Positions 34,509 through 45,550 are shown, counted from the stretch's first letter. The stretch: DNA of 64,000 nt from Bradyrhizobium sp. 199 (GCF_023073355.1 NZ_JADPJI010000005.1:992001-1056000), one strand, 5' to 3'. Numbers and translations are program-made. Notes: generated from the sequence alone by a model not told the origin.

Positions 34509-36731
34509 ATGTTCATCAAGCCAAGCCTGATCGCGGGCGCAGAACGGCGATTCAAGCAAGCCGAGTTTTCACCGGAAGTCCTGAACCGAAAACTGGGCGA
34601 CGGTCCGATCGAGATGTCCGTCGACAAGATGCGCCTGCGCCAGCGCCAGCTGCTGGCCGAGACGCAGGACGTGGAGAAGGCAGAGATCGGCCTGGAGCGG
34701 ATCATCCAAGGCAACGATCTCGACAGCATCAACTATCTCGCCAAGGGGACCACGGCCTCGCGCTCGGTCTGCCGCATTCAGCTCAGGGATCTCAAATCGA
34801 ACCTGCTCGGCTACGGCTCGGGCTTTCTGATCGGGCCCGGCTTGCTGCTGACCAACCATCATGTGTTCGGCAAGCCGGCCGACGCCGCCAATTCGATCGC
34901 CGATTTCAACTACGAACTCGACATCTCGGGCACGGAGCGTGTCTCGGTCCGGTTCGGCTTCGAGCCGAGCAAGTTCTTCTACACCAACGACAGGCTGGAT
35001 TTTTCGATCGTCGCAGTGGCGCCGACTTCGCTGTCGGGCGGGGAAGAGCTTGAGGACTTCGGATGGCTGCCGCTCAGCGGCGCGCCCGGCAAGGCGGACC
35101 CCGGCGAATATCTCACCATCGTTCAGCATCCCAGCGGGCAGATGAAGCAGGTCTGTGTCCGCGAGAACAAGCTGCTCAAATATGTCGGCGACTTCCTCTG
35201 GTACAACACCGATACCACGGCTGGATCGTCGGGCTCGCCCGCGTTCAACCGCTTCTGGCAGGTGGTCGCGCTGCATCACAGCGGCGTGCCCCGCAAGGAT
35301 GGGCAGGGCCGCACCCTGACCAAGGACGGCAAGGTGTGGAAGCCGTCGATGGATGAATCCCTGATCGATTGGGTCGCCAATGAAGGCATCCGGATCAGCG
35401 CGATCATCGCCGATCTCAGGGTTGCCGTCGGCTCCCATCCCCTCATCAAGCCGGTGCTGGACGAGGAGGAGCCGCCGATCCGGCAGGAGATCGAGAAGGT
35501 CCGCGCGCCGGCCACAGCGCCTGCTTTCGGCGCCAATATCTGGGTCGAGCAGACCCTCGACGGGACCTCGCTCGTGGTTCCGATCCGCGTGCCGTTGCCG
35601 ATGCTCAGGGCCGAGATTCCATTTGCTCCGCTGCCGCCCGTGCCGACCCCCGCGCGGGGCAACGGCGGCGCGTCCAACGGCGGCATACCAAACGGCGGCA
35701 CGCCGTTGATCCCGCCGCCGGCCGGCCTGCTACCTCACATCAGCGTCAACAACGGCCTGCCCATGGAGGCCGTGCATATCGACCAGAGCACGCTGAAATC
35801 GCGCCCTGGCTACAAGGCGAATTTCCTCGGCACAGGCAAGTTCTCGGTGCCCTTGCCGAAGATTCCGGCTGCGCTCAAGGCCCGAATCGCGACGCTGAAG
35901 GGAAGCTCCAAGCAGTCCGAACTGAAATATTTCAATTACAGCGTCGTCATGAACAAGGAACGCCGGCTCGCCTTCTTCAGCTGTGTCAACATAGACGGCC
36001 GCAAGCAGCAGGACGTCGGCAAGCGCGAAGGCGATTCCTGGCTGCGCGATCCGCGCATCGACGACGATGCCCAGATCGGCGACGAGTTCTACCGCAAGCA
36101 GGCTACGTTCGAGGCGGACCGCAGCAAAAATCCGTTCGACCGCGGTCATCTCGTGCGCCGGCTGGATGCGACCTGGGGCGACACCGTCGCCGCCGCCAAG
36201 CAGCACGGTGACGATTCCTTCCACTTCACGAACTGCTCGCCGCAGTTCTTCTCGTTCAACCAAGGCAAGCAGCTCTGGGCGGGCCTTGAGGATTATACCC
36301 GTGACGTCCTGCTGGAGGGCGAGGAGAAGGGCATCGTCATGAACGGTCCGGTGTTCGACGGGCCGGACGCCGACGGATCCGAGCTGCCCAATCCGGCAGG
36401 GCGATCGCACAAGGATCCAAGCTTCGGCGGCGTTCAAATCCCGAAATATTTCTGGAAGATCCTGATCCGGCGCGACAAAGATGACGACGTTCTCAAGGCG
36501 GCGGCATTCCTGATGAGCCAGCGCAAGCTGATCATGGATATCGACCGCATCGAGGAGGCGGACCTGCTGGAAAAGATGTCCGAGGAGGACGTCAGCGTCT
36601 TCCAGGTCTCGATCGCGAACCTCGCGAAATTGACCAAGCTGGATTTCGGCAACCTCTCCGACGCGGATTCGCACGAGGCGACCTCGGTCGGCCCGCGGCT
36701 GATCGAGTCCTACGAGGACATTCGAATGTAG
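34509..36731 (+). CDS. Trypsin-like protease fused to NUC1-type DNA/RNA nonspecific endonuclease
   Basis: 740 residues without signal peptide or membrane helix. A helical head (1-95) precedes a trypsin-like domain with an intact triad: His118 in TNHHVF, Asp164 in RLDFSIVAV and Ser241 in AGSSGSPAF. A Pro/Gly linker follows (about 375-420, with repeated NGG). The C-terminal half is a DNA/RNA nonspecific endonuclease (NUC1/EndoG type) with DRGH at 544-547 (His547), FTNCSPQ (Asn575) and FNQGKQLWAGLE (Asn584, Glu594). Such protease-effector fusions are known in bacterial conflict systems. It has no obvious partner gene, so the function, possibly protease-gated suicide nuclease, is inference. Confidence 0.85.
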   Translation: MFIKPSLIAGAERRFKQAEFSPEVLNRKLGDGPIEMSVDKMRLRQRQLLAETQDVEKAEIGLERIIQGNDLDSINYLAKGTTASRSVCRIQLRDLKSNLLGYGSGFLIGPGLLLTNHHVFGKPADAANSIADFNYELDISGTERVSVRFGFEPSKFFYTNDRLDFSIVAVAPTSLSGGEELEDFGWLPLSGAPGKADPGEYLTIVQHPSGQMKQVCVRENKLLKYVGDFLWYNTDTTAGSSGSPAFNRFWQVVALHHSGVPRKDGQGRTLTKDGKVWKPSMDESLIDWVANEGIRISAIIADLRVAVGSHPLIKPVLDEEEPPIRQEIEKVRAPATAPAFGANIWVEQTLDGTSLVVPIRVPLPMLRAEIPFAPLPPVPTPARGNGGASNGGIPNGGTPLIPPPAGLLPHISVNNGLPMEAVHIDQSTLKSRPGYKANFLGTGKFSVPLPKIPAALKARIATLKGSSKQSELKYFNYSVVMNKERRLAFFSCVNIDGRKQQDVGKREGDSWLRDPRIDDDAQIGDEFYRKQATFEADRSKNPFDRGHLVRRLDATWGDTVAAAKQHGDDSFHFTNCSPQFFSFNQGKQLWAGLEDYTRDVLLEGEEKGIVMNGPVFDGPDADGSELPNPAGRSHKDPSFGGVQIPKYFWKILIRRDKDDDVLKAAAFLMSQRKLIMDIDRIEEADLLEKMSEEDVSVFQVSIANLAKLTKLDFGNLSDADSHEATSVGPRLIESYEDIRM

Positions 36732-36787
36732 AGCAGATCCGGACTTCGGAGCGCCCCTCTGGCGCAAAGCCTGCTGAGGCCTTCCGA

Positions 36788-36852
36788 GAGATCATGTCTT
36801 AAACACTGGCCAAAAGCGCGATGACGATTCATCCCGATCGCATCGCGCTTTT
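36788..36852. repeat. Truncated copy of the AAAGCGCGATGGCGATTCAT repeat
   Basis: AAAAGCGCGATGACGATTCA and TCCCGATCGCATCGCGCTTTT form an inverted repeat equal to the second stem of the repeats at 48906-49007 and 52661-52761. The preceding GATCATGTCTTAAAC is a remnant of the first stem. It separates the fusion gene from the LysR gene. Confidence 0.75.
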
Positions 36853-36898
36853 TGACTTTGCCTGCCAGAGCAGCAGCGGCTGGCACGGCGTCACCGCC

Positions 36899-37789
36899 TC
36901 AAGCGGCGATGACGTCCTCGTCCGTCTTCAGGCATGCGGCAAAACCGCTCAGCGCGCTGGTTTGATGTCCGGCACGACGCTGGATGAAAAGTGTCTCGAC
37001 CCGCGCATGCGAGGCGCTCAACGTATGGATCGAGACGCTGCCATTCATGGCGCTGCGTTCGACGACCGCACGCGGCAATAACGTCACGCCCATGTCTGCG
37101 GCGACGCAGCCGATCATGCCGTCGAGTGTCCCGAGCTCGAAGCGTGCCGCCGAGGGCCAGCCGAAATCGACGAAGATCTGCTCGAGCCGTTGGCGGTACG
37201 TGCAGCCGGTGCGGAACACCAGCGCGGTCGGGCCGGACTCTGGCGTGCCGGCGCGCAACTCGGCGAGCGAGGTCCAGCGCCGCGCGCTGACCAGCACCAG
37301 CTCCTCGCGGAAGGCGCTTGTCGCCGTGAGGTCGACATGCGCGATCGGACCTGCGACGAAGGCACCGTCGAGCGCACCTTCGAGCACGCCTGCGACGAGA
37401 TCGGCTGTGGTTGCGGTGCGCAGGGAGAGCCGCACGGCCGGGAAGCGGCGGTGGAAATGAGCGAGCAGCGGCGGCAGCCGCACCGCAGCGGTCGTTTCCA
37501 TCGAGCCGATCGCAAGCGGTCCCTTTGGCTCGCCATCGTCGCGCGCGGCGAGCACGGCCTCGCGCGACAACGCGGCCATCCGCTGTGCGTAGGGCAGGAG
37601 GCGCTTGCCCGCGCCGGTCAGCGTCATGCCGCGGCTATGGCGTTCGAACAGTGCCGTGCCGATCTCCGCCTCCAGCGCCTTCACGCGCTGGGTGACGTTG
37701 GATTGCACGGTATTCAGCTCATCCGCTGCGCGGGTAATGCCGCCGGTGCGGGCGACGGCGGCAAAGGTCTGGAGATCGCTGAGTTCCAT
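36899..37789 (-). CDS. LysR family transcriptional regulator
   Basis: 296 residues. The N-terminal winged helix-turn-helix begins MELSDLQTFAAVARTGGITR and includes NTVQSNVTQRVKALEAEIGT. The effector domain starts near PLAIGSMETTAAVRLPPLLA and ends with a short basic tail. It diverges from a nitronate monooxygenase gene with 95 bases between starts, and a TTCAA-TT-TTGAA palindrome lies in that gap. The likely role is activation of the two downstream oxidoreductases; the inducer is unknown. Confidence 0.92.
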   Translation of the reverse strand: MELSDLQTFAAVARTGGITRAADELNTVQSNVTQRVKALEAEIGTALFERHSRGMTLTGAGKRLLPYAQRMAALSREAVLAARDDGEPKGPLAIGSMETTAAVRLPPLLAHFHRRFPAVRLSLRTATTADLVAGVLEGALDGAFVAGPIAHVDLTATSAFREELVLVSARRWTSLAELRAGTPESGPTALVFRTGCTYRQRLEQIFVDFGWPSAARFELGTLDGMIGCVAADMGVTLLPRAVVERSAMNGSVSIHTLSASHARVETLFIQRRAGHQTSALSGFAACLKTDEDVIAA

Positions 37790-37827
37790 GGACCGTTTCT
37801 CTTTTTAGATGGCAGCGTTCTGTAGAA

Positions 37828-37839
37828 TTCAATTTTGAA
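37828..37839. promoter_or_regulatory. Possible LysR-binding palindrome
   Basis: TTCAATTTTGAA is a perfect 5-bp inverted repeat with 2-base centre between the divergent LysR and nitronate monooxygenase starts. Symmetry and AT-rich core suit a LysR site; the exact T-N11-A form is not clear. Confidence 0.5.
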
Positions 37840-37884
37840 GAATGTTATTCGCGCCTATTCTTCCTGTCCAGAGTGGGAGAACCT

Positions 37885-38862
37885 ATGCCGATTGCCACGC
37901 CCCTGACGGAGATGCTCGGGATCAGGCATCCGATCCTGTCGGCTCCCATGGATACCATCGCTGGCAGCCGGCTGACCCGCGCTGTCAGCCAGGCCGGCGG
38001 ATTCGGCATCCTGGGTGGCGGATACGGTGACGTTGTCCGACTTCAGACAGAGGCCGCCGAGTTGAAGGGCTTTGCGCCGTTCGGTATTGGCTTCATTACC
38101 TGGAGCCTGGCAAAACAACCCGAACTGCTCGACATCGCGCTCGACGCTCGCCCTCAGGCCATCATGCTGTCATTCGGCGATCCCGCGCCGTTCGCGTCGC
38201 GCATCAAGGCGAGCGGTGCGCGACTGATCTGCCAGGTGCAGAGCGAGGACATGGCCAGGCAGGCGCTCGATGCCGGCGCGGAGATCCTGATCGCGCAGGG
38301 CACCGAAGCCGGCGGCCATGGCGCATCGCGCACGACGGTCGACATCGTCCCTGCGATCGTCGATCTCGCGGCCGGACGCGTGCCTGTCGTCGCGGCCGGC
38401 GGGATCGCCGACGGCCGGGGCCTCGCCGCCATGATGATGCTGGGCGCATCCGGCGTGCTGATCGGCACGCGCTTCTACGCGAGCGTGGAGGCCAACGGCG
38501 CGCAGGGAGCCAAAGAGCGCATTCGCATGGCGAACAGCAACGATACCGTGCGCGGCGTTGTCGCCGACTGGTCGCGAAGCCTGTTCTGGCCGGCCCCGTT
38601 CACGGCACGAACGCTGGTCAACGATCACATCAGGCGCTGGACCGGCTGCGAGATCGACCTGATGCAGCGCGCGGCCGAGGTTGGCGTCGAATATGCCGCC
38701 GCGAAGGCCGCGGGCAATTTCGAGGTCGCCGCTGTCTTTGCCGGCGAGGCTGTCGGCCTGATCCATGATATTCCGTCCGCCGCCGAGATCGTCGAGCGGA
38801 TTGCGACCGAAGCGGAGCAACTGCTAACCGGCCGGCGTAATTCCATCGCACCGCTTGCCTGA
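37885..38862 (+). CDS. Nitronate monooxygenase / NAD(P)H-dependent flavin oxidoreductase
   Basis: 325 residues from ATG 37885, with GGGAG upstream. TIM-barrel, FMN-binding family: IRHPILSAPMDTIAG at the start, GTEAGGHGASRTTVDIVP in the middle, and [20 protein letters not shown] with GASGVLIGTRFYAS late. It oxidises alkyl nitronates such as propionate-3-nitronate or acts as a related 2-nitropropane dioxygenase. It is first in a pair with the next gene (19 bases apart) and divergent from a LysR regulator. Confidence 0.88.
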   Translation: MPIATPLTEMLGIRHPILSAPMDTIAGSRLTRAVSQAGGFGILGGGYGDVVRLQTEAAELKGFAPFGIGFITWSLAKQPELLDIALDARPQAIMLSFGDPAPFASRIKASGARLICQVQSEDMARQALDAGAEILIAQGTEAGGHGASRTTVDIVPAIVDLAAGRVPVVAAGGIADGRGLAAMMMLGASGVLIGTRFYASVEANGAQGAKERIRMANSNDTVRGVVADWSRSLFWPAPFTARTLVNDHIRRWTGCEIDLMQRAAEVGVEYAAAKAAGNFEVAAVFAGEAVGLIHDIPSAAEIVERIATEAEQLLTGRRNSIAPLA

Positions 38863-38881
38863 ACCACGAGAGATCAAAACC

Positions 38882-39958
38882 ATGTGGCCTGACCGTCGAC
38901 TGATCGACCTCTTCAAGACCGAATTGCCGATCGTGCTGGCGCCGATGGCCGGCGTGATGGATGCCGAGCTGGTGATCGCCGTGGCGGAAGGCGGCGGGCT
39001 CGGTTCCTTGCCGAGTGCGATGCTATCGCCGGAGAAGGCGCGTGAGCAGGTCAAGCTCATTCGTCAGCGCGTGAAGGGGCCGGTGAACATGAACTTCTTC
39101 TGCCACACGCCGGTTGACCTTACGGCGGACGCTGAGGCGCGCTGGAAGCAACGGCTCGCGGGCTATTACACCGAGCATGGCCTCGATCCCGCCGCGCCGA
39201 TCACCGCCGCGAACCGTGCACCGTTCGATGCCTCTTTTTGCGAGGTCGTCGAGGAGCTGAAGCCGGAAATCGTCAGCTTCCATTTCGGCCTGCCGGACGC
39301 GATGCTACTCAAGCGCGTCAAGGCGGCGGGCTGCCTCGTCATCTCGTCGGCCACCACGGTGAAGGAAGCCGTCTGGCTGGAACAGCACGGCGTCGATGCC
39401 GTGATCGCGCAAGGTGCGGAGGCGGGCGGTCATCGCGGCATGTTCCTGACCGACAAGATCGCCGAGCAGCCCGGCACCTTCGCGCTGGTGCCGCAGGTCG
39501 TCGATGCCGTGAAGGTGCCGGTGATTGCGGCCGGCGGCATCGCCGACGGCCGCGGCATTGCCGCGGCTTTCGCACTCGGTGCCTCCGGTGTGCAGATCGG
39601 CAGCGCTTATCTGCGCTGTCCGGAATCCAAGGTCAGCGCGGGCAGCCGCAAGGCGCTCGCTGAAGCGCGGGATGATTCCACTGTCATCACCAATGTCATG
39701 ACCGGGCGGCCGGCGCGCGGCGTCCAGAACCGCCTGATGCGCGAGGCCGGCCCGATCTCGCCGGATGCCCCGCCATTTCCTCATGCCGCGACCGCGCTGA
39801 GCCCGCTGAAGGCGGCTGCCGAAGTACAGGGCAGGGTGGATTTCACCAATCTGTGGGCCGGCCAGGCCGTCGCCTTGGGCCGCGAGGTCCCGGCGGCTGA
39901 ATTGACCCGGGATCTCGCCAGATCCGCGCTGGCCCGCATGAAAGCGCTGGCCGGCTAG
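38882..39958 (+). CDS. Nitronate monooxygenase family protein
   Basis: 358 residues from ATG 38882, with GAGAG upstream. [20 protein letters not shown] is the FMN-barrel start; [14 protein letters not shown] carries the catalytic His region of class I nitronate monooxygenases, and [20 protein letters not shown] with [14 protein letters not shown] closes the flavin site. The C-terminal [20 protein letters not shown] is also typical. It is a distant paralogue of the preceding gene and likely in its operon. It uses NADH-independent oxidation of nitronates; natural substrate unknown. Confidence 0.9.
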   Translation: MWPDRRLIDLFKTELPIVLAPMAGVMDAELVIAVAEGGGLGSLPSAMLSPEKAREQVKLIRQRVKGPVNMNFFCHTPVDLTADAEARWKQRLAGYYTEHGLDPAAPITAANRAPFDASFCEVVEELKPEIVSFHFGLPDAMLLKRVKAAGCLVISSATTVKEAVWLEQHGVDAVIAQGAEAGGHRGMFLTDKIAEQPGTFALVPQVVDAVKVPVIAAGGIADGRGIAAAFALGASGVQIGSAYLRCPESKVSAGSRKALAEARDDSTVITNVMTGRPARGVQNRLMREAGPISPDAPPFPHAATALSPLKAAAEVQGRVDFTNLWAGQAVALGREVPAAELTRDLARSALARMKALAG

Positions 39959-40035
39959 GCCAACCACGCCGGTTGCGGCGCAAAACCGGCCTCTGCTATA
40001 CGGCACATAGGTTTTGCCGTGAGAGGCCTTATATA

Positions 40036-40323
40036 ATGTCCGTCGACGCCGCTACCGTCCGCCGCATCGCGCATCTGGCGCGCATTGCGGTTTCCGAGGG
40101 CGAGGTTCCGCATCTTCAAGGCGAGCTCAACGCCATGCTCGCCTTCGTCGAGCAGCTCTCGGAGGTCAATGTCGAGGGCGTGGAGCCCATGACCTCGGTC
40201 ACCCCGATGCAGATGAAGAAGCGGCAGGACGTGATCGATGACGGCGACATCGCCGACGATATCGTCGCCAACGCGCCCGCGACGGAAGGTCACTTCTTCC
40301 TTGTGCCCAAAGTCGTCGAATAG
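40036..40323 (+). CDS. gatC: Asp/Glu-tRNA amidotransferase subunit C
   Basis: 95 residues: [20 protein letters not shown] through [20 protein letters not shown] and the C-terminal [16 protein letters not shown], a standard GatC. It stabilises GatA and links it to GatB in forming Gln-tRNA(Gln) and Asn-tRNA(Asn) from misacylated tRNAs. It starts the gatC-orf-gatA-orf-gatB transcription unit; 23 bases separate it from the next small gene. Confidence 0.97.
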   Translation: MSVDAATVRRIAHLARIAVSEGEVPHLQGELNAMLAFVEQLSEVNVEGVEPMTSVTPMQMKKRQDVIDDGDIADDIVANAPATEGHFFLVPKVVE

Positions 40324-40346
40324 TCTTCAAGTCAGGACGCTGTCCG

Positions 40347-40559
40347 ATGTGCATGCTCTGCGACGATGAGAAGGCCTATCAGGCCTACATGAATTACCTC
40401 GACAAAATGGAGCGGCAGGGCAAGGCCGCCGATCCCAACGTCGCCGTCAATGCCGTGCTGGACGAGATCGAGGCCGCTGCGAAAGCAGCCGCCAAAAAAG
40501 ACGACCCGGCCAACGACAAGACCCTGTCTCCGTTCTTCTGCAGCCCGATCAATAAATGA
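40347..40559 (+). CDS. Small hypothetical protein embedded between gatC and gatA
   Basis: 70 residues starting [20 protein letters not shown], with a CxxC pair (2 and 5), a helical middle rich in Ala/Lys and an ending [10 protein letters not shown]. Its stop overlaps the gatA start by ATGA, so gatA translation is coupled to it. I do not recognise a family. Its conserved coupling suggests a real gene, possibly a metal-binding peptide; function unknown. Confidence 0.8.
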   Translation: MCMLCDDEKAYQAYMNYLDKMERQGKAADPNVAVNAVLDEIEAAAKAAAKKDDPANDKTLSPFFCSPINK

Positions 40560-42031
40560 CCGATTTGACATCGCTGACGCTCGCCGAGGCGCGCAAGGGT
40601 CTCGCGGCCAAGACTTTCACGTCCCTCGAGCTGACCGACGCGCACCTCTCCGCGATCGAAGCCGCGCGCGTGCTCAACGCCTTCGTGATGGAGACGCCGG
40701 ACCAGGCGCGCGACATGGCGAATGCCGCCGACGACAAGATCGCGAAGGGTGAGGCGGGCCCGCTCGCCGGCATCCCGCTCGGCATCAAGGACCTGTACGC
40801 GACCAAGGGCGTGCGCACCACGGCGTGCTCGAAGATCCTCGGCAATTTCGTCCCGACTTATGAGTCCACGGTCACCGCGCAGCTGTGGCGCGACGGCGCC
40901 GTGATGCTCGGCAAGCTCAACAATGACGAGTTCGCGATGGGCTCGGCCAACGAGACCTCGTGCTTTGGTCCCGTCGGCAATCCCTGGCGGCGCGAGGGAA
41001 GCAACACGACGCTGGTGCCGGGCGGCTCGTCCGGCGGTTCGGCCTCGGCCGTGGCGGCGCTCTTGTGCATGGGTGCGACCGCGACCGACACCGGCGGCTC
41101 GATCCGCCAACCGGCGGCGTTCACCGCGACCGTCGGCATCAAGCCGACCTATGGCCGCTGCTCGCGCTGGGGCATCGTCGCCTTTGCGTCCTCGCTCGAT
41201 CAGGCAGGGCCGATCGCGCGCAGCGTGCGCGACAGCGCCATGCTGCTGCGTTCGATGGCCGGGCACGATCCGAAGGACACCACCTCCGCTGACGTTCCCG
41301 TGCCGGACTATGAGGCCGCGATCGGCAAGTCCGTGAGGGGCATGAAGATCGGTATTCCCAAGGAGTACCGCCTCGACGGCATGCCGGCCGAGATCGAGAA
41401 GCTGTGGAGTGAGGGTGCGGCCTGGCTGAAGGCGGCCGGCGCTGAGCTCGTGGAGGTGTCGCTGCCGCACACCAAATACGCGCTGCCGGCCTACTACATC
41501 GTGGCGCCCGCAGAGGCGTCCTCCAACCTCGCGCGCTACGACGGCGTGCGCTACGGCCTGCGCGAGCAGGGTAAGAACATCATCGAGCAGTACGAGAACA
41601 CCCGCGCCGAAGGTTTCGGTGCCGAGGTGCGCCGCCGCGTCATGATTGGCACCTATGTGCTCTCGGCCGGCTACTATGATGCGTATTACTTGCGCGCCCA
41701 GAAGGTACGCACGCTGATCAAGAAGGACTTCGAGGACTGTTTCGCGAGGGGCGTCGACGCCATCCTGACGCCGGCGACGCCCTCGGCGGCCTTCGGCATT
41801 GGCGAGAAGGGCGGCGCCGATCCGGTCGAGATGTACCTCAACGACATCTTCACGGTGACCGTGAACATGGCGGGCCTGCCCGGCATCGCCGTGCCCGCCG
41901 GCAAGGACGCGCAAGGTCTGCCGCTCGGCCTGCAACTGATCGGACGGCCGTTCGACGAGGAGACGCTGTTCTCGCTCGGCGAGGTGATCGAGCAGGCAGC
42001 CGGCCGTTTCACGCCCGCGAGGTGGTGGTGA
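40556..42031 (+). CDS. gatA: Asp/Glu-tRNA amidotransferase subunit A
   Basis: 491 residues, amidase signature family. Catalytic Lys78 in [15 protein letters not shown], cis-Ser and nucleophile Ser in [15 protein letters not shown] and [17 protein letters not shown], and the GatA-type [20 protein letters not shown] segment. It releases ammonia from glutamine and hands it to GatB. It is translationally coupled upstream to the small CxxC gene and downstream to another small gene by a GTGA overlap. Confidence 0.98.
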   Translation: MTDLTSLTLAEARKGLAAKTFTSLELTDAHLSAIEAARVLNAFVMETPDQARDMANAADDKIAKGEAGPLAGIPLGIKDLYATKGVRTTACSKILGNFVPTYESTVTAQLWRDGAVMLGKLNNDEFAMGSANETSCFGPVGNPWRREGSNTTLVPGGSSGGSASAVAALLCMGATATDTGGSIRQPAAFTATVGIKPTYGRCSRWGIVAFASSLDQAGPIARSVRDSAMLLRSMAGHDPKDTTSADVPVPDYEAAIGKSVRGMKIGIPKEYRLDGMPAEIEKLWSEGAAWLKAAGAELVEVSLPHTKYALPAYYIVAPAEASSNLARYDGVRYGLREQGKNIIEQYENTRAEGFGAEVRRRVMIGTYVLSAGYYDAYYLRAQKVRTLIKKDFEDCFARGVDAILTPATPSAAFGIGEKGGADPVEMYLNDIFTVTVNMAGLPGIAVPAGKDAQGLPLGLQLIGRPFDEETLFSLGEVIEQAAGRFTPARWW

Positions 42032-42323
42032 ATGTCGCCGCGTTCATCGCGAGCCTCGACGGCGCGGCGCCCGCGCCGGACCTGAATGCGCCGCTCGCCG
42101 GTCTCTGGTGGGCCGCCAAGGGCGACTGGGACCGCGCGCACAAGATCGTGCAGGACGAGAGCAGCCGCGAGGCGGCCTGGGTGCACGCCTACCTGCATCG
42201 CGTCGAAGGCGATCTCGGCAATGCCGGCTACTGGTACCGCCAGGCCGGCCAGCCAGCGGCAAAGGATTCATTGGAAGCGGAGTGGGAGCGGATGGTTTCC
42301 GCGCTGCTCGGGGATGGAAAAGC

Positions 42324-42327
<4 letters not shown>
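42028..42327 (+). CDS. Small hypothetical protein embedded between gatA and gatB
   Basis: 99 residues from the GTG overlapping the gatA stop (GTGA); GTGs at 42022 and 42025 are alternatives. Trp- and Ala-rich helical sequence: [40 protein letters not shown] and [11 protein letters not shown]. The repeating pattern looks like two helical hairpins (TPR-like). Its stop overlaps the gatB start by ATGA. Family unknown; coupling on both sides makes it a real gene that is co-expressed with GatCAB. Confidence 0.8.
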
Positions 42328-43808
<1,481 letters not shown>

Positions 43809-43823
43809 CGTCGCGCGTTCGAA

Positions 43824-43852
43824 CGAGGTGATGGCGCGTGTCAGTCACCTCG
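43824..43852 (+). terminator. Probable terminator of the gat operon
   Basis: CGAGGTGA and TCACCTCG form a perfect 8-bp stem with a 13-base loop, 15 bases past the gatB stop, followed by CTTT. The T-run is short, so efficiency is uncertain. Confidence 0.6.
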
Positions 43853-44376
43853 CTTTCCGTTCGCGGCGCGACGCTCGCACGCATCCTCGGTGGTGAACTT
43901 CATCCTGATCGACGGCGATGCGGCGTCCGAATCGCGGTCACGCGATTCGCGCAAAACGGCGGCTTGAACACCCTTCGCGGGGCGCTCGTGCCGTTGGCCA
44001 TGAAAATATTTTCGTTGCCAAAAATCGCGACTCAGAGTCCGCGGAACGCCTTCGCGAGGTGATCGCGCCCGTCGCGATAGACATCATCGCGTCGATGATG
44101 CTCAATGCGTGAGTGCAGGAAAATACTTTCTGCATAGTGTTTTTATGCGATCGCATCTGCCGCGAACATGCACGATGCACCCACTCTCTGCGAGCACGCC
44201 AACACCTCGTGCGGATCATTCGCATCGCGTTCGCCAAGCGCACGCGCCTTACGCCGTCAACACTTCTTTAAGCGAGACGCTGTTTTTTTCGTTGTGTTGG
44301 TGTATTCGGGATGAGTGTGCACTCGATCCCCGACTGCATGCAGCGATTAGAGCCATCTCACACATCGGAGGGCAAC
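43853..44376. other. Intergenic stretch before the histone-like gene
   Basis: About 520 bases with no supported gene. Only short unsupported frames are present. The final part (about 44270-44370) contains a T-rich run (GCTGTTTTTTTCGTTG) that probably belongs to the promoter and leader of the histone-like peptide, ending in the GGAGG ribosome site at 44367-44371. Confidence 0.5.
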
Positions 44377-44475
44377 ATGGCCAAGAAAGCTAAGAAGGCA
44401 AAGAAGGCGAAGAAGGCGAAGAGCGCAGTGAAGAAGACTGCGAAGAAGACCCGCAAGGTCGCCAAGAAGAAGTAA
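44377..44475 (+). CDS. Very small lysine/alanine-rich histone H1-like protein
   Basis: 32 residues: MAKKAKKAKKAKKAKKAKSA then VKKTAKKTRKVAKKK, over half lysine, with a repeated KKA unit. The perfect GGAGG lies 5 bases before ATG 44377, and a GC hairpin follows the stop. Composition resembles the C-terminal tail of histone H1-like and AlgP/HU-tail peptides, which bind DNA or RNA by charge. It is too short for a folded domain. Location in the nucleoid is inferred. It has its own promoter region, so it may be strongly expressed. Confidence 0.75.
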   Translation: MAKKAKKAKKAKKAKSAVKKTAKKTRKVAKKK

Positions 44476-44491
44476 CTTCGCTTCTGAAGTC

Positions 44492-44514
44492 GCCGGCTCT
44501 TCAAATGAGCCGGC
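44492..44514 (+). terminator. Hairpin after the histone-like gene
   Basis: GCCGGCTC and GAGCCGGC form an 8-bp stem with a 7-base loop, 16 bases after the stop. No T-run follows, so it may be a 3'-end stabiliser rather than an intrinsic terminator. Confidence 0.6.
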
Positions 44515-45283
44515 ACGTCATCAGCGCCTCCTAAAGGTTCTGGTCGACGATAGAGGGTGTCGGCGAGACATCAGGTCAACGGTCGGATCGTTCTCTTTGA
44601 CGGTCCGGCAGAAGAAACAAGTTTTCTTCGTTCGGTGCGGTTCTCCCGCGAGGGCTCCGCAATTTCACATCCGGCCTTCGGGCCAACGTGAAATCTGGTC
44701 CTGACGTGTTCGCCGACGCCCTCGTTCTCCTGAGGCCGGGGTATTGCCGGCATTTCTTTCCCAGACATTGCTGATCTGATCGTGACGTGGCCTCGCCGAC
44801 GTCTTGCTCTGCTTGGGCAGGCGAGGGCGGCGGCTATTGCGAGTTCGCGCGCTGCATCGCCATTCGCGGTGTCATCGCCCGGCTGCGACCGGGCCATCCA
44901 ATAGGCCGCGGCTTTTCGGTGGACGGCTGCTGCTTCCGATGGACCGGATCCCCCGCCAGCGTGGTGACGACGAGCGGCGCGCGAAACGCTACGGTGCGCA
45001 TCCGACCGCGCGCGATGGTTATCGTTCTCCCAAAATCGCAGGGTAAACCGAATCTGACGAAACGCGGAAGTGCCTGTCAGACAAGGGCTTCTCGAATTGT
45101 TCGCGCTCGCGTCGCGCGCCCGCGTTTACGACTGCTTCATCGCGATACTTAAACTGCCATTCAAATTTGCCCGCCATCATCGCCTCCAACAAGCCGGCAA
45201 ACGGCGCGGGGATGAGTTGAACGATATCTGGACGGGAGCCGCGCTCGGGGGACGAGGCGGCACAAGAACAAAGGGGATGCGTG
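44515..45283. other. Long intergenic stretch with one stem-loop
   Basis: 769 bases without a convincing gene on either strand. At 44662-44694 ATTTCAC and GTGAAAT pair around an inner GGCC-TTCG-GGCC hairpin, giving a stable two-tier stem-loop that could belong to a small RNA. The rest shows short frames without ribosome sites. Confidence 0.45.
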
Positions 45284-45550
45284 ATGTTTCAGGGTACTTT
45301 CGACATGGAGACGGCAACGCCGATCGACGCGAGCGCGCTGTCGGACGTGCTGTTCGAGCGCGGGATTTATTGGGCGAGCGGCCGCTCGGGCGTCGTCGAT
45401 CTCGTCGCCGCACATAAATGGTTCAACCTCGCCGCGCTGAAGCGCCGCAAGGACGCCGTGACGCTGCGCCAGGAAGTTGCCGGGCAGATGTCGGAGGCCG
45501 AGATCTCGGTCGCGCAGCGCGAGGCGAGGGCGTGGGTCTCCACGCACTGA
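45284..45550 (+). CDS. Sel1-like repeat small protein
   Basis: 88 residues: ATPIDASALSDVLFERGIYW, then DLVAAHKWFNLAALKRRKDA and MSEAEISVAQREARAW. The pattern GLxYxxGRxVxxDxxxAxKWxxLAA is a single Sel1-like (TPR-related) unit of a family common in rhizobia. It probably mediates protein contacts; no enzymatic residues are visible. GTG 45281 is an alternative start. It stands alone. Confidence 0.75.
   Translation: MFQGTFDMETATPIDASALSDVLFERGIYWASGRSGVVDLVAAHKWFNLAALKRRKDAVTLRQEVAGQMSEAEISVAQREARAWVSTH

Noticed and set aside
44571..44897. Protein gene on the minus strand in the gap after the histone-like gene
   Set aside because: Mixed, low-complexity translation, no ribosome site and no similarity to known families; the stem-loop at 44662-44694 explains part of the region better.
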